NCBI GenBank assembly: GCA_947471745.1
Contig: CANJKZ010000544.1
Location: 1 to 64,000, forward strand
Source of the DNA: Closterium sp. Naga37s-1
Taxonomy: Eukaryota > Streptophyta > Zygnematophyceae > Desmidiales > Closteriaceae
DNA length: 64,000 nt
Direction: 5' to 3'
Positions 1 to 12,400 of this stretch are shown one piece after another; position 1 is the first letter of the stretch, and each line of letters opens with the position of its first letter. The notes under the pieces were generated by a model, which saw nothing but the letters and a program-made list of their open reading frames with translations, was not told where the DNA came from and did no database searches. The position numbers and the translations under genes are program-made.

Positions 1-1655
1 CAGTTTGAGCTTGAGTGTCTTGCGGCCGCTTTACCTCGTTTCGCATCCATGCTGCTTTGCCCTGAGGGAGACCCGGATGCACTTGACATCCCTACCCCGT
101 GCTCTTACACTGAGGCGATCGCGGGTGAGTACTCCTCTCTGTGGCAGACACCCATGGACGCAGAGATGGCTTCCTGGAAGTCCACAGGCACCTACGTCGA
201 CGAGGTTCCTCCTCCTGGGGCGAACATAGTCGATGGCATGTGGATTTTCAGAGTGAAGCAGCCGCCGGGTTCAAGGCGCGTTACGTTGCTCGAGGCTTCA
301 GTCAGCGACAGGGGGTCGTCTTCTTCCAGACCTTATCCCCCACCCCGAAGATGACTACTCTTCGGGTGCTGCTGCATGTTGCAGCACAGCGTGACTACGA
401 GCTGCACTCCCTCGACTTCTCCACAGCTTTCCTGCAGGGCAGCCTTCACGAGGAGATCTGGCTGCGCCACCCACATGGCTTCACTGGGTCGTTTCCTGCA
501 AGTACCCAGTGGAGCCTCCGGCGGCCAGTCTACGGTCTCTGCCAGGCGCCCCGAGAGTGGCACGACACACTGATGACTAGACTTGCGGCTCTTGGGTTTG
601 CTCCTTTCTCTGCTGAGCCTTCGCTGTTACTACGCACCGACACTACCCTGCCACCGTTCTACGTTCTAGTGTACGTCGACGACTTGTTTTTTGCTACTGC
701 TGACACTAAGGCTCTGGCCCTAGTGAAGGCGGAGCTGCAGGAGAGACACACCTGCACTGACCTGGGTGAGCTCCGTAGCTATCTTGGCTTGCAGATCACC
801 TGAGACAGAGCACGGCGCACCATCACACTGACTCAGTCACACATGGTGCACCAGGTCCTTCAGCGCTTCGCTTTCCACTTCTCCTCGCCACAGCCCACTC
901 CTCTGTCTACCGGCCACTCGCTCTCAGCTCCACCTTCGGACGAGTCTGTAGAGCCGAATGGTCCGTACCCAGAGCTTGTGGGTTGCCTCATGTAGCTGAT
1001 GACGTGCACAGTACCTGACCTCGCGTACCCTCTCAGCCTCCTGGCTCGCTATGTGGCTCCCAGGAGACACCGAAAGGTGCACTGGGATGCTGCAAAGTGG
1101 GTACTGTGCTACTTGTGCAGTACATCGAGCATGGGGCTAGTGCTTGGAGGACAGGGTTCAGTGGTACTCACAGGACACTCCGATGCTTCTTGGGCCGACG
1201 ACCAGGCGACTAAGCGTTCGTCACAGGGTTACACCTTCAGTCTTGGCTCTGGTTCTGTCTCATGGAGGTCCACTCGTTCTTCTTCTGTGCTTAGTTCCAG
1301 CTGTGAGGCCGAGATCTACGCTGGGGCCATGGCTGCACAGGAGCTACGCTGGCTTACCTACCTGCTGACCGACTTGGGGGAGCGGCCTCGTTCTCCTCCG
1401 GTTCTGTACGTCGACAACAAGGCAATGCTTGCCTTGTGTCACGAGCAGAGACTGGAGCACAGAACGAAGCACATTGCTCTTCTCTACTTCCTTGCGCATG
1501 AGTTGCAGCAGCGTCGTCAGCTCTGCCTTTCCTACGTGGCCTCGCAGGCCAACACTACTGATGTCTTCACCAAGGCCCTTGGGTCTGGTGATCATCAGCG
1601 TTTCTGCACTGCTCTTGGGCTTGTGCCCACTTTGCCTCACCTGCTGGTTGCTTGA
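1..1655 (+). pseudogene. Broken pol of copia A: reverse transcriptase and RNase H
   Basis: The first stretch reads to the motif DGMWIFRVKQPPGS, then a short deletion near 270-280 shifts the frame into GFKARYVARGFSQRQG. RT continues with TTLRVLLHVAAQRDYELHSL and the YVDD box, then meets TGA at 801-803 where sister copies have an arginine codon. A second stop, TAG at 993-995, replaces the Tyr of the conserved CLMYLMT. RNase H (999-1655) keeps DASWAD, SSCEAEIYAG and VDNKAM and ends at a natural TGA after the FTKAL motif. The gene is dead but recently so. Confidence 0.92.
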
Positions 1656-1902
1656 CTTTCTCTTGTTGTACACTGATATATATCTTTATACCTGCTTGTT
1701 TGCCCTTGCTAGGTTGTGATCAGTGTACTGCCTTGCTATTATACTCTGCATGTGAACTGGCCTTGTGGCCGCTTGGTTGTGCTCAGATTGTGTGGTGTCC
1801 TTGAGATCCACCTTGAGCTTTGCTTTGCTTTGCTTTGCTCTGTTGTCTTGCTTGACTGGTCTTGTGACCGTCTTGTTGTCCCCCACTTAGCCTATGGGGG
1901 TG

Positions 1903-2027
1903 TGTCAAAGTACCATCTTACTTGTAGGCTATAATGGGGCACTCCTTATGGGGTACAACACTTCTAGGGTTAGTAATTGTACCCCAACCCTTGCTAATCC
2001 AATCATTCCTGCACAGTTCTCTCGACA
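1903..2027 (+). repeat. 3' LTR of copia A (125 bp)
   Basis: Begins TGTCAAAG and ends CTCGACA. It shares with the other LTRs here the core GGCTATAATGGGG...GGGTACAA...CTAGGGTTAG. It directly follows the purine-rich tract ATGGGGGTG, as in elements B and G. The partner LTR is outside the window, so the target-site duplication cannot be checked; the 3' flank starts GTTGC. Confidence 0.85.
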
Positions 2028-3368
2028 GTTGCCGCATGGCTAGGATTGGGCGACTACTAGGTTACGCGATGGACTAGGGTGCACTGGAGGCTGACATGGC
2101 ATTCGGGGTGTCATTCGATAATTGGTCAAGAGAAGCTTGAAAAGCAACGCGGGCTTAGGCCTACTCCGTGATGTTCGCGGGGATCCCGAACGCGTTCCCC
2201 AGCAACAAGTTTTGGCGAAACTCTGAGTTACAGCGAGTGGTAACTACAGCTGTACAACTCGCCGTACAATTGGAATCGCTGAAAATGAAAGCTGAAGTTT
2301 CACCTTCTAGTAACCACCAAGGCAAACCATCGTTCTTATTTCGCGTAACAATTGGCACACATTGCTCACGAACTAAGGGCGTGTAACTTTGCTTTGACCA
2401 AACGAAATGGTCGACCATATGGGCGGTTCTGACGATTGCGAAGTTGTAGGGTTACGCCCGCAGATTGTAATTACTTAGTAGTCACCCTTACGGATGGCAT
2501 TCTTTGTGTAAACTTCCCACCAAGCTAGTTGGGCCCACTACTTAGGAGGAAATCAATGTTTGATATTCGGTATTAGCCCCCCAAAGTGGTTTCACACCAC
2601 CGTTATTTTGCTGAACACTCTAAAATACACGAGCCCACCACTTCCCACACCCGGTTCGATGCTGGGCTCAAACCTTCTCTGACAAATTACGGGGGTGGTT
2701 CAGGGTGGTTGTTCCGCGTCCTGGCGAACAGAATGGTCGTTGTGCTCGAAATGTTTGGCGGGGCTCGTCTAAGCGTTACACATTTCGGTTTCGCCAGAGC
2801 CGGCCATTTGGTCGGATTTTTGGCGTGGTCGCTACAAAGTTACCGCCCTAAACCATGGCTCACGAACGTTAGCGACCCAGACCAGGTATCAACTTCAGAA
2901 CACCCTTGTTCCACCTGTGAATACGCCCCTCTTCTCGCTACTTAGTTTCATTGCGCGGAAGGCTGCCTGTCTGCTCGTCCCAGTCAGCCCAGGAAAGGGA
3001 ATAGCTTCGAGCTTCTTGGGAGCGAGTCGCGCAAGCCCAAGGCCATCGTTACAGCACAGCACAGTTCATCGCTTTAGTTTGCGTCTGTTCAAAAAGCACG
3101 ATCCGTGTGAGAGAGAGAGCGAATTCCAGTCCGTGGCGCGCAGGAACGCAGAACGAAGCTTCCCGATCGTCCCGCCGCGACGAAATCGTTCACCTTTCGA
3201 GAGACAGAAACGTGCCGCCGTTGGCGGTGATCGCTAAAATTCGTAATGCCTGACAACAGCACGAACCTACTGGCACCGCACCGTACCGTGGGAAACGCAG
3301 CATAGTACCGTACCGAGTACCCTGGTAGGCTACCACACTGGACCGTGCCGTGCGGGCAGCGGCGCGGC
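2028..3368. other. Intergenic stretch upstream of the GPHR gene; no gene seen
   Basis: Short open frames occur on both strands but none shows a recognisable domain, splice structure or repeat homology. The last 300 bases before 3369 should hold the promoter and 5' UTR of the GPHR gene; I see no clear TATA box. An imperfect GTACCGTACC-type repeat lies around 3275-3325. Confidence 0.5.
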
Positions 3369-3494
3369 ATGGCGGTGGTGGGCGGCGCGATGGTGCGCGC
3401 GGGGCGCGTGGTGTTCGAGGGGTCCGTCATGCTGGGCTCGCTCGCCGCGCTCTTCGCCACCGGCTGGTGGTTCCTCGTCGCGCGCCTCTACAAG
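3369..3494 (+). CDS. GTG1: GPHR exon 1 (start codon, first TM helix)
   Basis: Codes 42 residues, with [20 protein letters not shown] matching the family's first membrane helix (YEGTVVLGS...). ATG at 3369 is chosen as the first in frame; ATG at 3390 is an alternative. It ends LYK before donor GTGCGC, phase 0, which joins exactly to exon 2. Confidence 0.85.
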
Positions 3495-6400
3495 GTGCGC
3501 CCCGTTATAAGCCGGCCCAGCATGCTGCTTATAGCGCGTATGGCTGGCTGGTCGCGCGCCTCTACAAGGTGCGCCCCGCTACAAGCGTCTCGGTTTGCTA
3601 TTTATAGCGCGTATGGCTGGTGCTTCCCTGTCGCGCGCCTATAAGATGTGTTCGTTATAAGGCGGGCCAGTGTGCTGCTCATGGTGAGTATAGCTGGTCG
3701 TTGATGACGTCTTATGCTGTACAATGTTCTACATGCACGTGCTGTGCTGTGCTGGTACTATACTGCGCATGGGCCGAGTGCATGGGCCGAGTGCATGGGC
3801 CGAGTGCATGGGCTGAGTGCATGGGCCGAGTGCATGGGCTGAGTGCATGGGCTGAGTGCATGGGCCCGATTCCCCTCCTCTCCCCCCACACCACCCCACT
3901 ACCCCCCTTCCGTCCCCCAGGACTACGAGGAGCAGTACCTGGCAGTGGAGGTGCTGTGTGCTGCACTGCTGCCACCCACCCACCCAAGAGTCTGCCCCTC
4001 TCCGTCTCCCCATTCGCCCCCCCTCCCCCCCTTCCGTCCCCCAGGACTACGAGGAGCAGTACCTGGCAGTGGAGGTGCTGTTCGCGGCTGTCCATTGTCT
4101 GTTGGTCCGCCCAATCCCCATCTTCTCCTCCCCTGCCCCTCCCTCTCATCCCCCTTCCGTCCCCCAGGACTACGAGGAGCAGTACCTGGCAGTGGAGGTG
4201 CTCTTCGCGGCTGTCTTCGCGCTCTCCTGCAATCTGCTGCAGCTCGTGCTTTTTGAGATCCTGCCCGTGCTCGGCACCAGGTGGGTTGGCCTTTGTCCTT
4301 GTCGCACCAGGTTGGTTGGATTCTGTCCATTGGCACCAGGTACCTAACCTCCCCTCATCGGCACCATGTTGGATTCTTTCTGCTGCAGCTCGTGCTCTTC
4401 AAGATCCTCCCCGTGCTCCGGGCACCAGGTTGGCTGGTTAGATTGATTTCTGACCCGTGGTCACCAGGTTAGATTCTATCTCATCCGTACCAGTTCCCTG
4501 CCCATGCTCGGCACAAGATACCTGCCATGCTCGACCCCAGGTCGTCTCCTATCTCTTTGATTTTCTCTCCAAGACCTTGATTGTTTTCCTCAGCTCTCAT
4601 ATTCCCCCGTTCACTGTCGTGCTCACTCTTTCGCCCCATCATCCAATCACCTTGCTGCACGTGGCTCGTGGCCCCTGTGGCACGTATGTGGCAGTGCGCG
4701 GCTGTGGAACTGGTGCTTTGACCTCTCGCTTCCACCACTCACACTCTCACTTCCACTTACAATCGCTGTTCTCCCTGTGACACGTGGCAGTGCACGGCTG
4801 TGGAATTAGCGCTTTGACCTCTCCCTGCTGCTCGCGCTGCTGCTCATCGTGCTGCCCTGCTACCACTCCTTCCTCGTCCTTGCCAATGCTGGTACACGCT
4901 TTGGAATACGCCCACCACACTTATAAACCCCATACACGCCTGCGCACACACACCCAAAAATGCTGCTCGTCGTGCTGCCCTGCTACCACTCCTTCCTCGT
5001 GCTCGTCAATGCTGGTTCAAAGTGCTGTTAACATGATCCAATGACCAGAACGCGTCTTGCATGGTATAATGAAACGTGTCTTTGCACAGACCCCCACACG
5101 CATGCTGGTTCGCGGGTGAGCATCAGCCGTTCCCGTGCAGACGACCCAATTCCCCCTCGTTTTCCCTGCATGTGCCCTTTGCCCATCGGTCAGTCGCCTC
5201 CTGCTCGCCCAACGGCACGGCAGGCATGAGGAGGGGCGTGGTGCGCTCACCCACCTCCCATCTGCCCTACATTGCCGCTCTGCTCTCTCATCCATCTCTC
5301 CCATGCGCACTGCTCACCCCATCAGTCACCTCCTGATCGCCCCATAGCAGGCATGAGGAGGTGCCTCAGAGGCGACTAAAATCTCACCTTTGTCTCCCTG
5401 GTGCTCCCTGCATGTGTCGTGTGCTGACTGCTCGGCCCCCACCCCACGGCACAGGCATGAGGAGGGAGCGTGCAGCAGCGGGGGCGGTGGTGTTTCTGGG
5501 AGGCTTCCTCTACCTCTTTTGGCGCATGGGCATCTCCTTCCCCATGCCCACTCCCGATAAAGGCACGCCTCCCCCTCCGCATGCCCTCATTCATTGCGTA
5601 TCCTTAAATCCAGGAAAGGAAGCACTGTGTTTCCTGTGCCTGTCCCCTTCAGAGGAACTAGTGGCACGGGTTCGTGTCCCTATTGGTCAGATCAGATCGA
5701 CATTCCAATCCAGTCCTATAGTCTCGATGGAACCCCAGTCGGGAGCCATATCTTTTTGTGGCAGCAACTAGGTTCAACTTTGTAAGAAAAAATATTGTTG
5801 GTTAAAAAGTTTGCTTGCTTCCCTTGTGGAGAAAATTTCGGCGGTAACCCGTTTCGGCTTATAGCCTTCCTTGGTCCATGTTTCTCCTTGTGTCTGTGAT
5901 GTGGCCCCGCTTCCAGACCTTTTCAGAGGAGGGGGAGGCAGATAGTGAGTCTTGTGGGGATGACAAGGGGGTCGCACATGGCATGGTACTGAATTATTTA
6001 TTTTCTATGCTCTCCACTACCCTTCTATGCTCTCCACTACCCTTCTATGCTCTCCACTACCCTTCTATGCTCTCCACTACCCTTCTGTGCTCGCCACCCT
6101 CGCCTCCCTCGCCTCCCTCTCCTCCCTCGCCTCCCTCGCCTCCCCTCCTCCGCTCCTCCCCTCCTCCGCTCCTCCCCTCCTCCGCTCCTCCGCTCCTCCC
6201 CATCCTCCACGTGCCCCTGGCCCTGTTCAACCCTCGCTTTGCCCCGCAGGTCTCTTCACAGTGGCGCAGATGGTGAGTCGAGTGGGGGTGATAGGAGTCA
6301 CGCTCATGGTTCTCCCGTCCCCCTCCCTCTTCCCTGGCTCTCTCCCGTCCCCCTCCCTCTTCCCCCCTGCCCTTCCCCACCCCCTTCCCCACGTGCCTCT

Positions 6401-9400
6401 GTCTGCCTGCAGGTCTCTTCACAGTGGCGCAGATGGTGAGTTGAGTGGGGGTGTTAGGAGTCACGCTCATGGCCATACTGTCTTCCCCACCTTTCCGTGC
6501 TTCGATCCCTTCTCCTTCTCCCTTCTTCCTCACCCTCTTCCCCATTCCCTGCCTGCAGGTCTCTTCACAGTGGCGCAGGTGGTGAGCGGGGTGGGGGTGA
6601 TAAGAGTGACACTCAAGGCTGTGCTGTCTTTCCATGCCTCTCTTCCCCCACTCTCTTCCCCACTCTCTTCCCCCACTCTCTTCCCCACTCTCTCCCCCAC
6701 TCTCTTCCCCCACTCTCTTCCCCCACTCTCTTCCCCCACTCTCTTCCCCCATCTCTTCCCCCACTCTCTTCCCCACTCTCTTTCCCCCACTCTCTTCCCC
6801 CACTCTCTTCCCCCACTCTCTTCCCCCACTCTCTTCCCCCACTCTCTTCCCCCACTCTCTTCCCCCACTCTCTTCCCCCACTCTCTTCCCCCACTCTCTT
6901 CACCCCACTCTCTTCCCCACTCTCTTTCCCCACTCTCTTCCCCACTCTCTTCCCCACTCTCTTCCCCACTCTCTTCCCCCACTCGCTTCCCCCACTCTCT
7001 TCCCCCACTCTCTTCCCCACTCTTCCCCCACTCTCTTCCCCCACTCTCTTCCCCCACTCTCTTCCCCCACTCTCTTCCCCCACTCTCTTCCCCCACTCTC
7101 TTCCCCACTCTCTTCCCCCACTCTCTTCCCCCACTCTCTTCCCCCACTCTCTTCCCCCACTCTCTTCCCCCACTCTCTTCCCCCACTCTCTTCCCCACTC
7201 TCTTCCCCCACTCTCTTCCCCCACTCTCTTCCCCCACTCTCTTCCCCCACTCTCTTCCCCCACTCTCTTCCCCCACTCTCTTCCCCCACTCTCTTCCCCC
7301 ACTCTCTTCCCCCACTCTCTTCCCCCACTCTCTTCCCCCACTCTCTTCCCCCACTCTCTTCCCCCACTCTCTTCCCCCACTCTCTTCCCCACTCTCTTCC
7401 CCACTCTCTTTCCCCCACTCTCTTCCCCACTCTCTTCCCCCACTCTCTTCCCCCACTCTCTTCCCCCACTCTCTTCCCCCACTCTCTTCCCCACCTCTCT
7501 TTCCCCCACTCTCTTCCCCCACTCTCTTCCCCCACTCTCTTCCCCCACTCTCTTCCCCCACTCTCTTCCCCCCACCCCACTCTCTTCCCCCACTCTCTTC
7601 CCCACTCTCCCTTCCCCCACTCTCTTCCCCCACTCTCTTCCCCACTCTCTTCCCCCACTCTCTTCCCCCACTCTCTTCCCCACTCTCTTCCCCCACTCTC
7701 TTCCCCCACTCTCTTCCCCCACTCTCTTCCCCCACTCTCTTCCCCCACTCTCTTCCCCCACTCTCTTCCCCCACTCTCTTCCCCCACTCTCTTCCCCCAC
7801 TCTCTTCCCCCACTCTCTTCCCCCACTCTCTTCCCCCACTCTCTTCCCCCACTCTCTTCCCCCACTCTCTTCCCCACTCTCTTCCCCACTCTCTTCCCCC
7901 ACTCTCTTCCCCCACTCTCTTCCCCCACTCTCTTCCCCACTCTCTTCCCCCACTCTCTTCCCCCACTCTCTTCCCCCACTCTCTTCCCCACTCTCTTCCC
8001 CCACTCTCTTCCCCCACTCTCTTCCCCCACTCTCTTCCCCACTCTCTTCCCCCACTCTCTTCCCCCACTCTCTTCCCCACTCTCTTCCCCCACTCTCTTC
8101 CCCACTCTCTTCCCCCACTCTCTTCCCCCACTCTCTTCCCCCACTCTCTTCCCCCACTCTCTTCCCCCACTCTCTTCCCCACTCTCTTCCCCCACTCTCT
8201 TCCCCCACTCTCTTCCCCCACTCTCTTCCCCACTCTCTTCCCCCACTCTCTTCCCCACTCTCTTCCCCCACTCTCTTCCCCCACTCTCTTCCCCACTCTC
8301 TTCCCCCACTCTCTTCCCCCACTCTCTTCCCCACTCTCTTCCCCCACTCTCTTCCCCCACTCTCTTCCCCCACTCTCTTCCCCCACTCTCTTCCCCCACT
8401 CTCTTCCCCACTCTCTTCCCCACTCTCTTCCCCCACTCTCTTCCCCCACTCTCTTCCCCACTCTCTTCCCCACTCTCTTCCCCCACTCTCTTCCCCCACT
8501 CTCTTCCCCCACTCTCTTCCCCCACTCTCTTCCCCCACTCTCTTCCCCACTCTCTTCCCCCACTCTCTTCCCCCACTCTCTTCCCCCACTCTCTTCCCTT
8601 CCCCCACTCTCTTCCCCCACTCTCTTCCCCCACTCTCTTCCCCCACTCTCTTCCCACTCTTCCCACTCTCTTCCCCCACTCTCTTCCCCCACTCTCTCCC
8701 CCACTCTCTTCCCCACTCTCTTCCCCCACTCTCTTCCCCCACTCTCTTCCCCCACTCTCTTCCCCCACTCTCTTCCCCCACTCTCTTCCCCCACTCTCTT
8801 CCCCACTCTCCTTCCCCCACTCTCTTCCCCCACTCTCTTCCCCACTCTCTTCCCCACTCTCTTCCCCCACTCTCTTCCCCCACTCTCTCTCCCCCACTCT
8901 CTTCCCCCACTCTTCTTCTCCCCCACTCTCTTCCCCCACTCCCCACTCTCTTCCCCCACTCTCTTCCCCCACTCTCTTCCCCACTCTCTTCCCCCACTCT
9001 CTTCCCCCACTCTCTTCCCCCACTCCTTCCCCCACTCTCTTCCCCACTCTCTTCCCCCACTCTCTTCCCCCACTCTCTTCCCCACTCTCTTCCCCACTCT
9101 CTTCCCCACTCTCTTCCCCCACTCTCTTCCCCCACTCTCTTCCCCACTCTCTTCCCCCACTCTCTTCCCCCACTCTCTTCCCCACTCTCTTCCCCCACTC
9201 TCTTCCCCCACTCTCTTCCCCACTCTCTCCCCCACTCTCTTCCCCCACTCTCTTCCCCCACTCTCTTCCCCCACTCTCTTCCCCCACTCTCTTCCCCACT
9301 CTCTTCCCCCACTCTCTTCCCCCACTCTCTTCCCCCACTCTCTTCCCCCACTCTCTTCCCCTTCTCTCTTCCCCCACTCTCTTCCGCATTTCCTCTTGCA

Positions 9401-12400
9401 CCGCCTGCAGGTCTTTTCACAGTGGCGCAGATGGTGAGTCGAGTGGGGGTGATAGGCGTGACACTCTTGGCTGTGCTGTCAGGCTACGGGGCGGTCAACC
9501 TGCCTTACACCTACCTCTCGCTCTTCATCAGGTACCACCTACCTCTCGCTCTTCATCAGGTACCACCTACCTCTCGCTCTTCATCACGTAACACCTACCT
9601 CTCGCTCTTCATCAGGTACCACCTACCTCTCGTTCTTCATCAGGTAACACCTACCTCTCGCTCTTCATCAGGTAACACCTACCTCTCGCTCTTCATCAGG
9701 TACCACCTACCTCTCGCTCTTCATCAGGTACCTCTCGCTCTTCATCAGGTAACACCTACCTCTCGCTCTTCATCAGGTAACACCTACCTCTCGCTCTTCA
9801 TCAGGTAACACCTACCTCTCGCTCTTCATCAGGTTGTTATTCTTCCTGAACTACAAGCACATGGCAGTTCTGACAGACTATGGTGGTATCAACCTGCCAT
9901 CCACTTAGCCAGTTTGTCGCTAGGGAGATAGACACGTTGAAGCAGGCAGGGAGATTGAGGGGGCACCAGTATTACAACCTCCCTGTCTCTTACCCTGTCT
10001 GACGCTCTGCTGTGCCCCATGCACGTGCGTCACTGCTGTGCGGAGATTGATGAGGCGGAGATAGGGGCGTAAGAGCGGCGGCTGCGGCATGGCATGGAGA
10101 TGCTGGTGGAGAAGAAGAAACGAGGCATGCTGCTCTGCTCATGTTCCACGTGCGTTCTGTCCCTTGCGCATGCATGCTGCCCCCTACATGCATGCTGCCC
10201 CCTACATGCGTGCTGCCCCCTACATGCGTGCTGCCCCCTACATGCGTGCTGCCTGCCACAGAGAGATTGACGAGGCGGAGATAGGCTCATTGGAGCGGCG
10301 GCTGAGGCATGGGATGGAGATGCTGGTGGGAAAGAAGAAACGCGCACTGCTGATGCGAATGTAGCTTGATCGCACCCACCCCCACCTCATGCAAGTGAGT
10401 CGCCCACACCCCCACCTGGTTTTGAGATGTCTTAAAACGTGGCTGAGGCACGGCATGGAGATGCTGGTGGGGAAGAAGTGGTTTTGAGATGTCTCAAAAT
10501 GCGGCTGAAGCACGGCATGGAGATGCTGGTGGGGAAGAAGAAGTGGTTTTGAGACGTCTCAAAACGCGGCTGAAGCACGGCATGGAGATGCTGGTGGGGA
10601 AGAAGAAGTGGTTTTGAGACGTCTTAAAACGCGGCTGAGGCACGGCATGGAGATGCTGGTGGGGAAGAAGAAGTGGTTTTGAGACGTCTCAAAACGCGGC
10701 TGAGGCACGGCATGGAGATGCTGGTGGGGAAGAAGAAGTGGTTTTGAGACGTCTCAAAACGCGGCTGAGGCACGGCATGGAGATGCTGGTGGGGAAGAAG
10801 AAGTGGTTTTGAGACGTCTCAAAATGCGGCTGAGGCACGGCATGGAGATGCTGGTGGGGAAGAAGTGGTTTTGAGACGTCTTAAAACGCGGCTGAGGCAC
10901 GGCATGGAGATGCTGGTGGGGAAGAAGAAGTGGTTTTGAGACGTCTCAAAACGCGGCTGAGGCACGGCATGGAGATGCTGGTGGGGAAGAAGAAGTGGTT
11001 TTGAGACGTCTCAAAACGCGGCTGAGGCACGGCATGGAGATGCTGGTGGGGAAGAAGAAGTGGTTTTGAGACGTCTCAAAACGCGGCTGAGGCACGGCAT
11101 GGAGATGCTGGTGGGGAAGAAGAAGTGGTTTTGAGACGTCTCAAAGCGCGGCTGAGGCACGGCATGGAGATGCTGGTGGGGAAGAAGTGGTTTTGAGACG
11201 TCTTAAAACGTGGCTGAGGCATGGCATGGAGATGCTGGTGGGGAAGAAGAAGTGGTTTTGAGACGTCTTAAAACGCGGGTGAGGCATGGCATGGAGATGC
11301 TGGTGGGGAAGAAGAAGTGGTTTTGAGACGTCTCAAAGCGCGGCTGAGGCACGGCATGGAGATGCTGGTGGGGAAGAAGTGGTTTTGAGACGTCTTAAAA
11401 CGTGGCTGAGGCATGGCATGGAGATGCTGGTGGGGAAGAAGAAGTGGTTTTGAGACGTCTTAAAACGCGGGTGAGGCATGGCATGGAGATGCTGGTGGGG
11501 AAGAAGAAGTGGTTTTGAGACGTCTCAAAACGCGGCTGAGGCACGGCATGGAGATGCTGGTGGGGAAGAAGATGTGGTTTTGAGACGTCTCAAAACGCGG
11601 CTGAGGCACGGCATGGAGATGCTGGTGGGGAAGAAGAAGTGGTTTTGAGACGTCTTAAAACGCGGCTGAGGCACGACATGGAGATGCTGGTGGGGAAGAA
11701 GAAGTGGTTTTGAGACGTCTCAAAACGCGGCTGAGGCACGGCATGAAGATGCTGGTGGGGAAGAAGAAGTGGTTTTGAGACGTCTTAAAACGCAGCTGAG
11801 GCACGGCATGGAGATGCTGGTGGGGAAGAAGAAGTGGTTTTGAGACGTCTCAAAACGCGGCTGAGGCACGGCATGGAGATGCTGGTGGGGAAGAAGAAGT
11901 GCGCCTTGCTCATGTGCATGCACCTCGACCGCACCCACCCGCACCTCTACCGCACCCACCCGCACCTCATGCAGGTGAGACTCGAAATCCTCACTCAATG
12001 CGACAAACTTCCCTTTCACAACCACTATCCCCCTCTCCTCCTCTATCAGTCCACGAGTCCTGTGCATAGATGTTGCTTACCTCCTAGGGACTGTACAATG
12101 GCTTGTAGGGGCGTCATTCTTCCCATGGCTCTCACCCCCCTCCCCCTTCCCCCCCCCCCCCCCCCCCCCCCTCTGCTTCCTTCCTTCCCCCTCATCTCCC
12201 GTTTTCCCGTGGCCCCCTTTTCCTCCATCATGCCCACATCTCCCCTCCCCCTTCCCCCGTCGCCCCTGCATGCCTGCTCGCCGAACCTGTGTTGTGCCGA
12301 CCATCTGAATTGCATGGGCCCCAGGCGAGCCGTCTGCCTCTCCTATCATCCCCCTTCCGTGCCGCGTCTCGAACGATCCTTCCATGCCTCTTCTCTCTCT

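Larger units (their letters stand above)
1..2027 (+). mobile_element. Copia element A, 3' part (RT-RNase H-LTR), cut by window edge
   Basis: Ty1/copia-type retrotransposon fragment. Visible in order: the end of the integrase-RT linker, reverse transcriptase with the copia YVDD box (VYVDDLFF), RNase H, a non-coding tail, a purine-rich tract just before 1903, and a 125-bp 3' LTR running TG...CA. The 5' LTR, gag, protease and integrase would lie left of the window. The coding part is broken by a frameshift near 270-280 and by stops at 801-803 and 993-995, so this copy cannot move on its own. It belongs to the same family as elements B, C, F and G below. Confidence 0.93.

Noticed and set aside
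2586-2945. 119-codon frame upstream of the GPHR gene
   Set aside because: No domain, no ATG-context or splice support, and composition like the surrounding spacer.
3620-4441. Proline-rich 273-codon frame and its overlaps
   Set aside because: It crosses intron 1, exon 2 and intron 2 of the GPHR gene in a wrong frame and is kept open by GC-rich tandem repeats.
6027-9808. Open frames of 830-1136 codons on both strands
   Set aside because: They are produced by the 12/13-bp minisatellite, which lacks stop codons in most frames; Ser-Leu-Pro-Pro or Gly-Glu-Arg text has no other content, and the region is an intron of the GPHR gene.
4807-10364. Reassignment of TAG to a sense codon in this organism
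   Set aside because: The GPHR gene ends in TAA, but copia and ABCB copies show TAG and TGA lesions at positions where sisters have varied sense codons (Tyr, Trp, Gln, Arg, Cys), which looks like random decay.
10417-11857. CRISPR-like regular palindromic repeats
   Set aside because: Units are contiguous exon 6 derived copies with no unique spacers, no cas genes are near, and the genome is eukaryotic.
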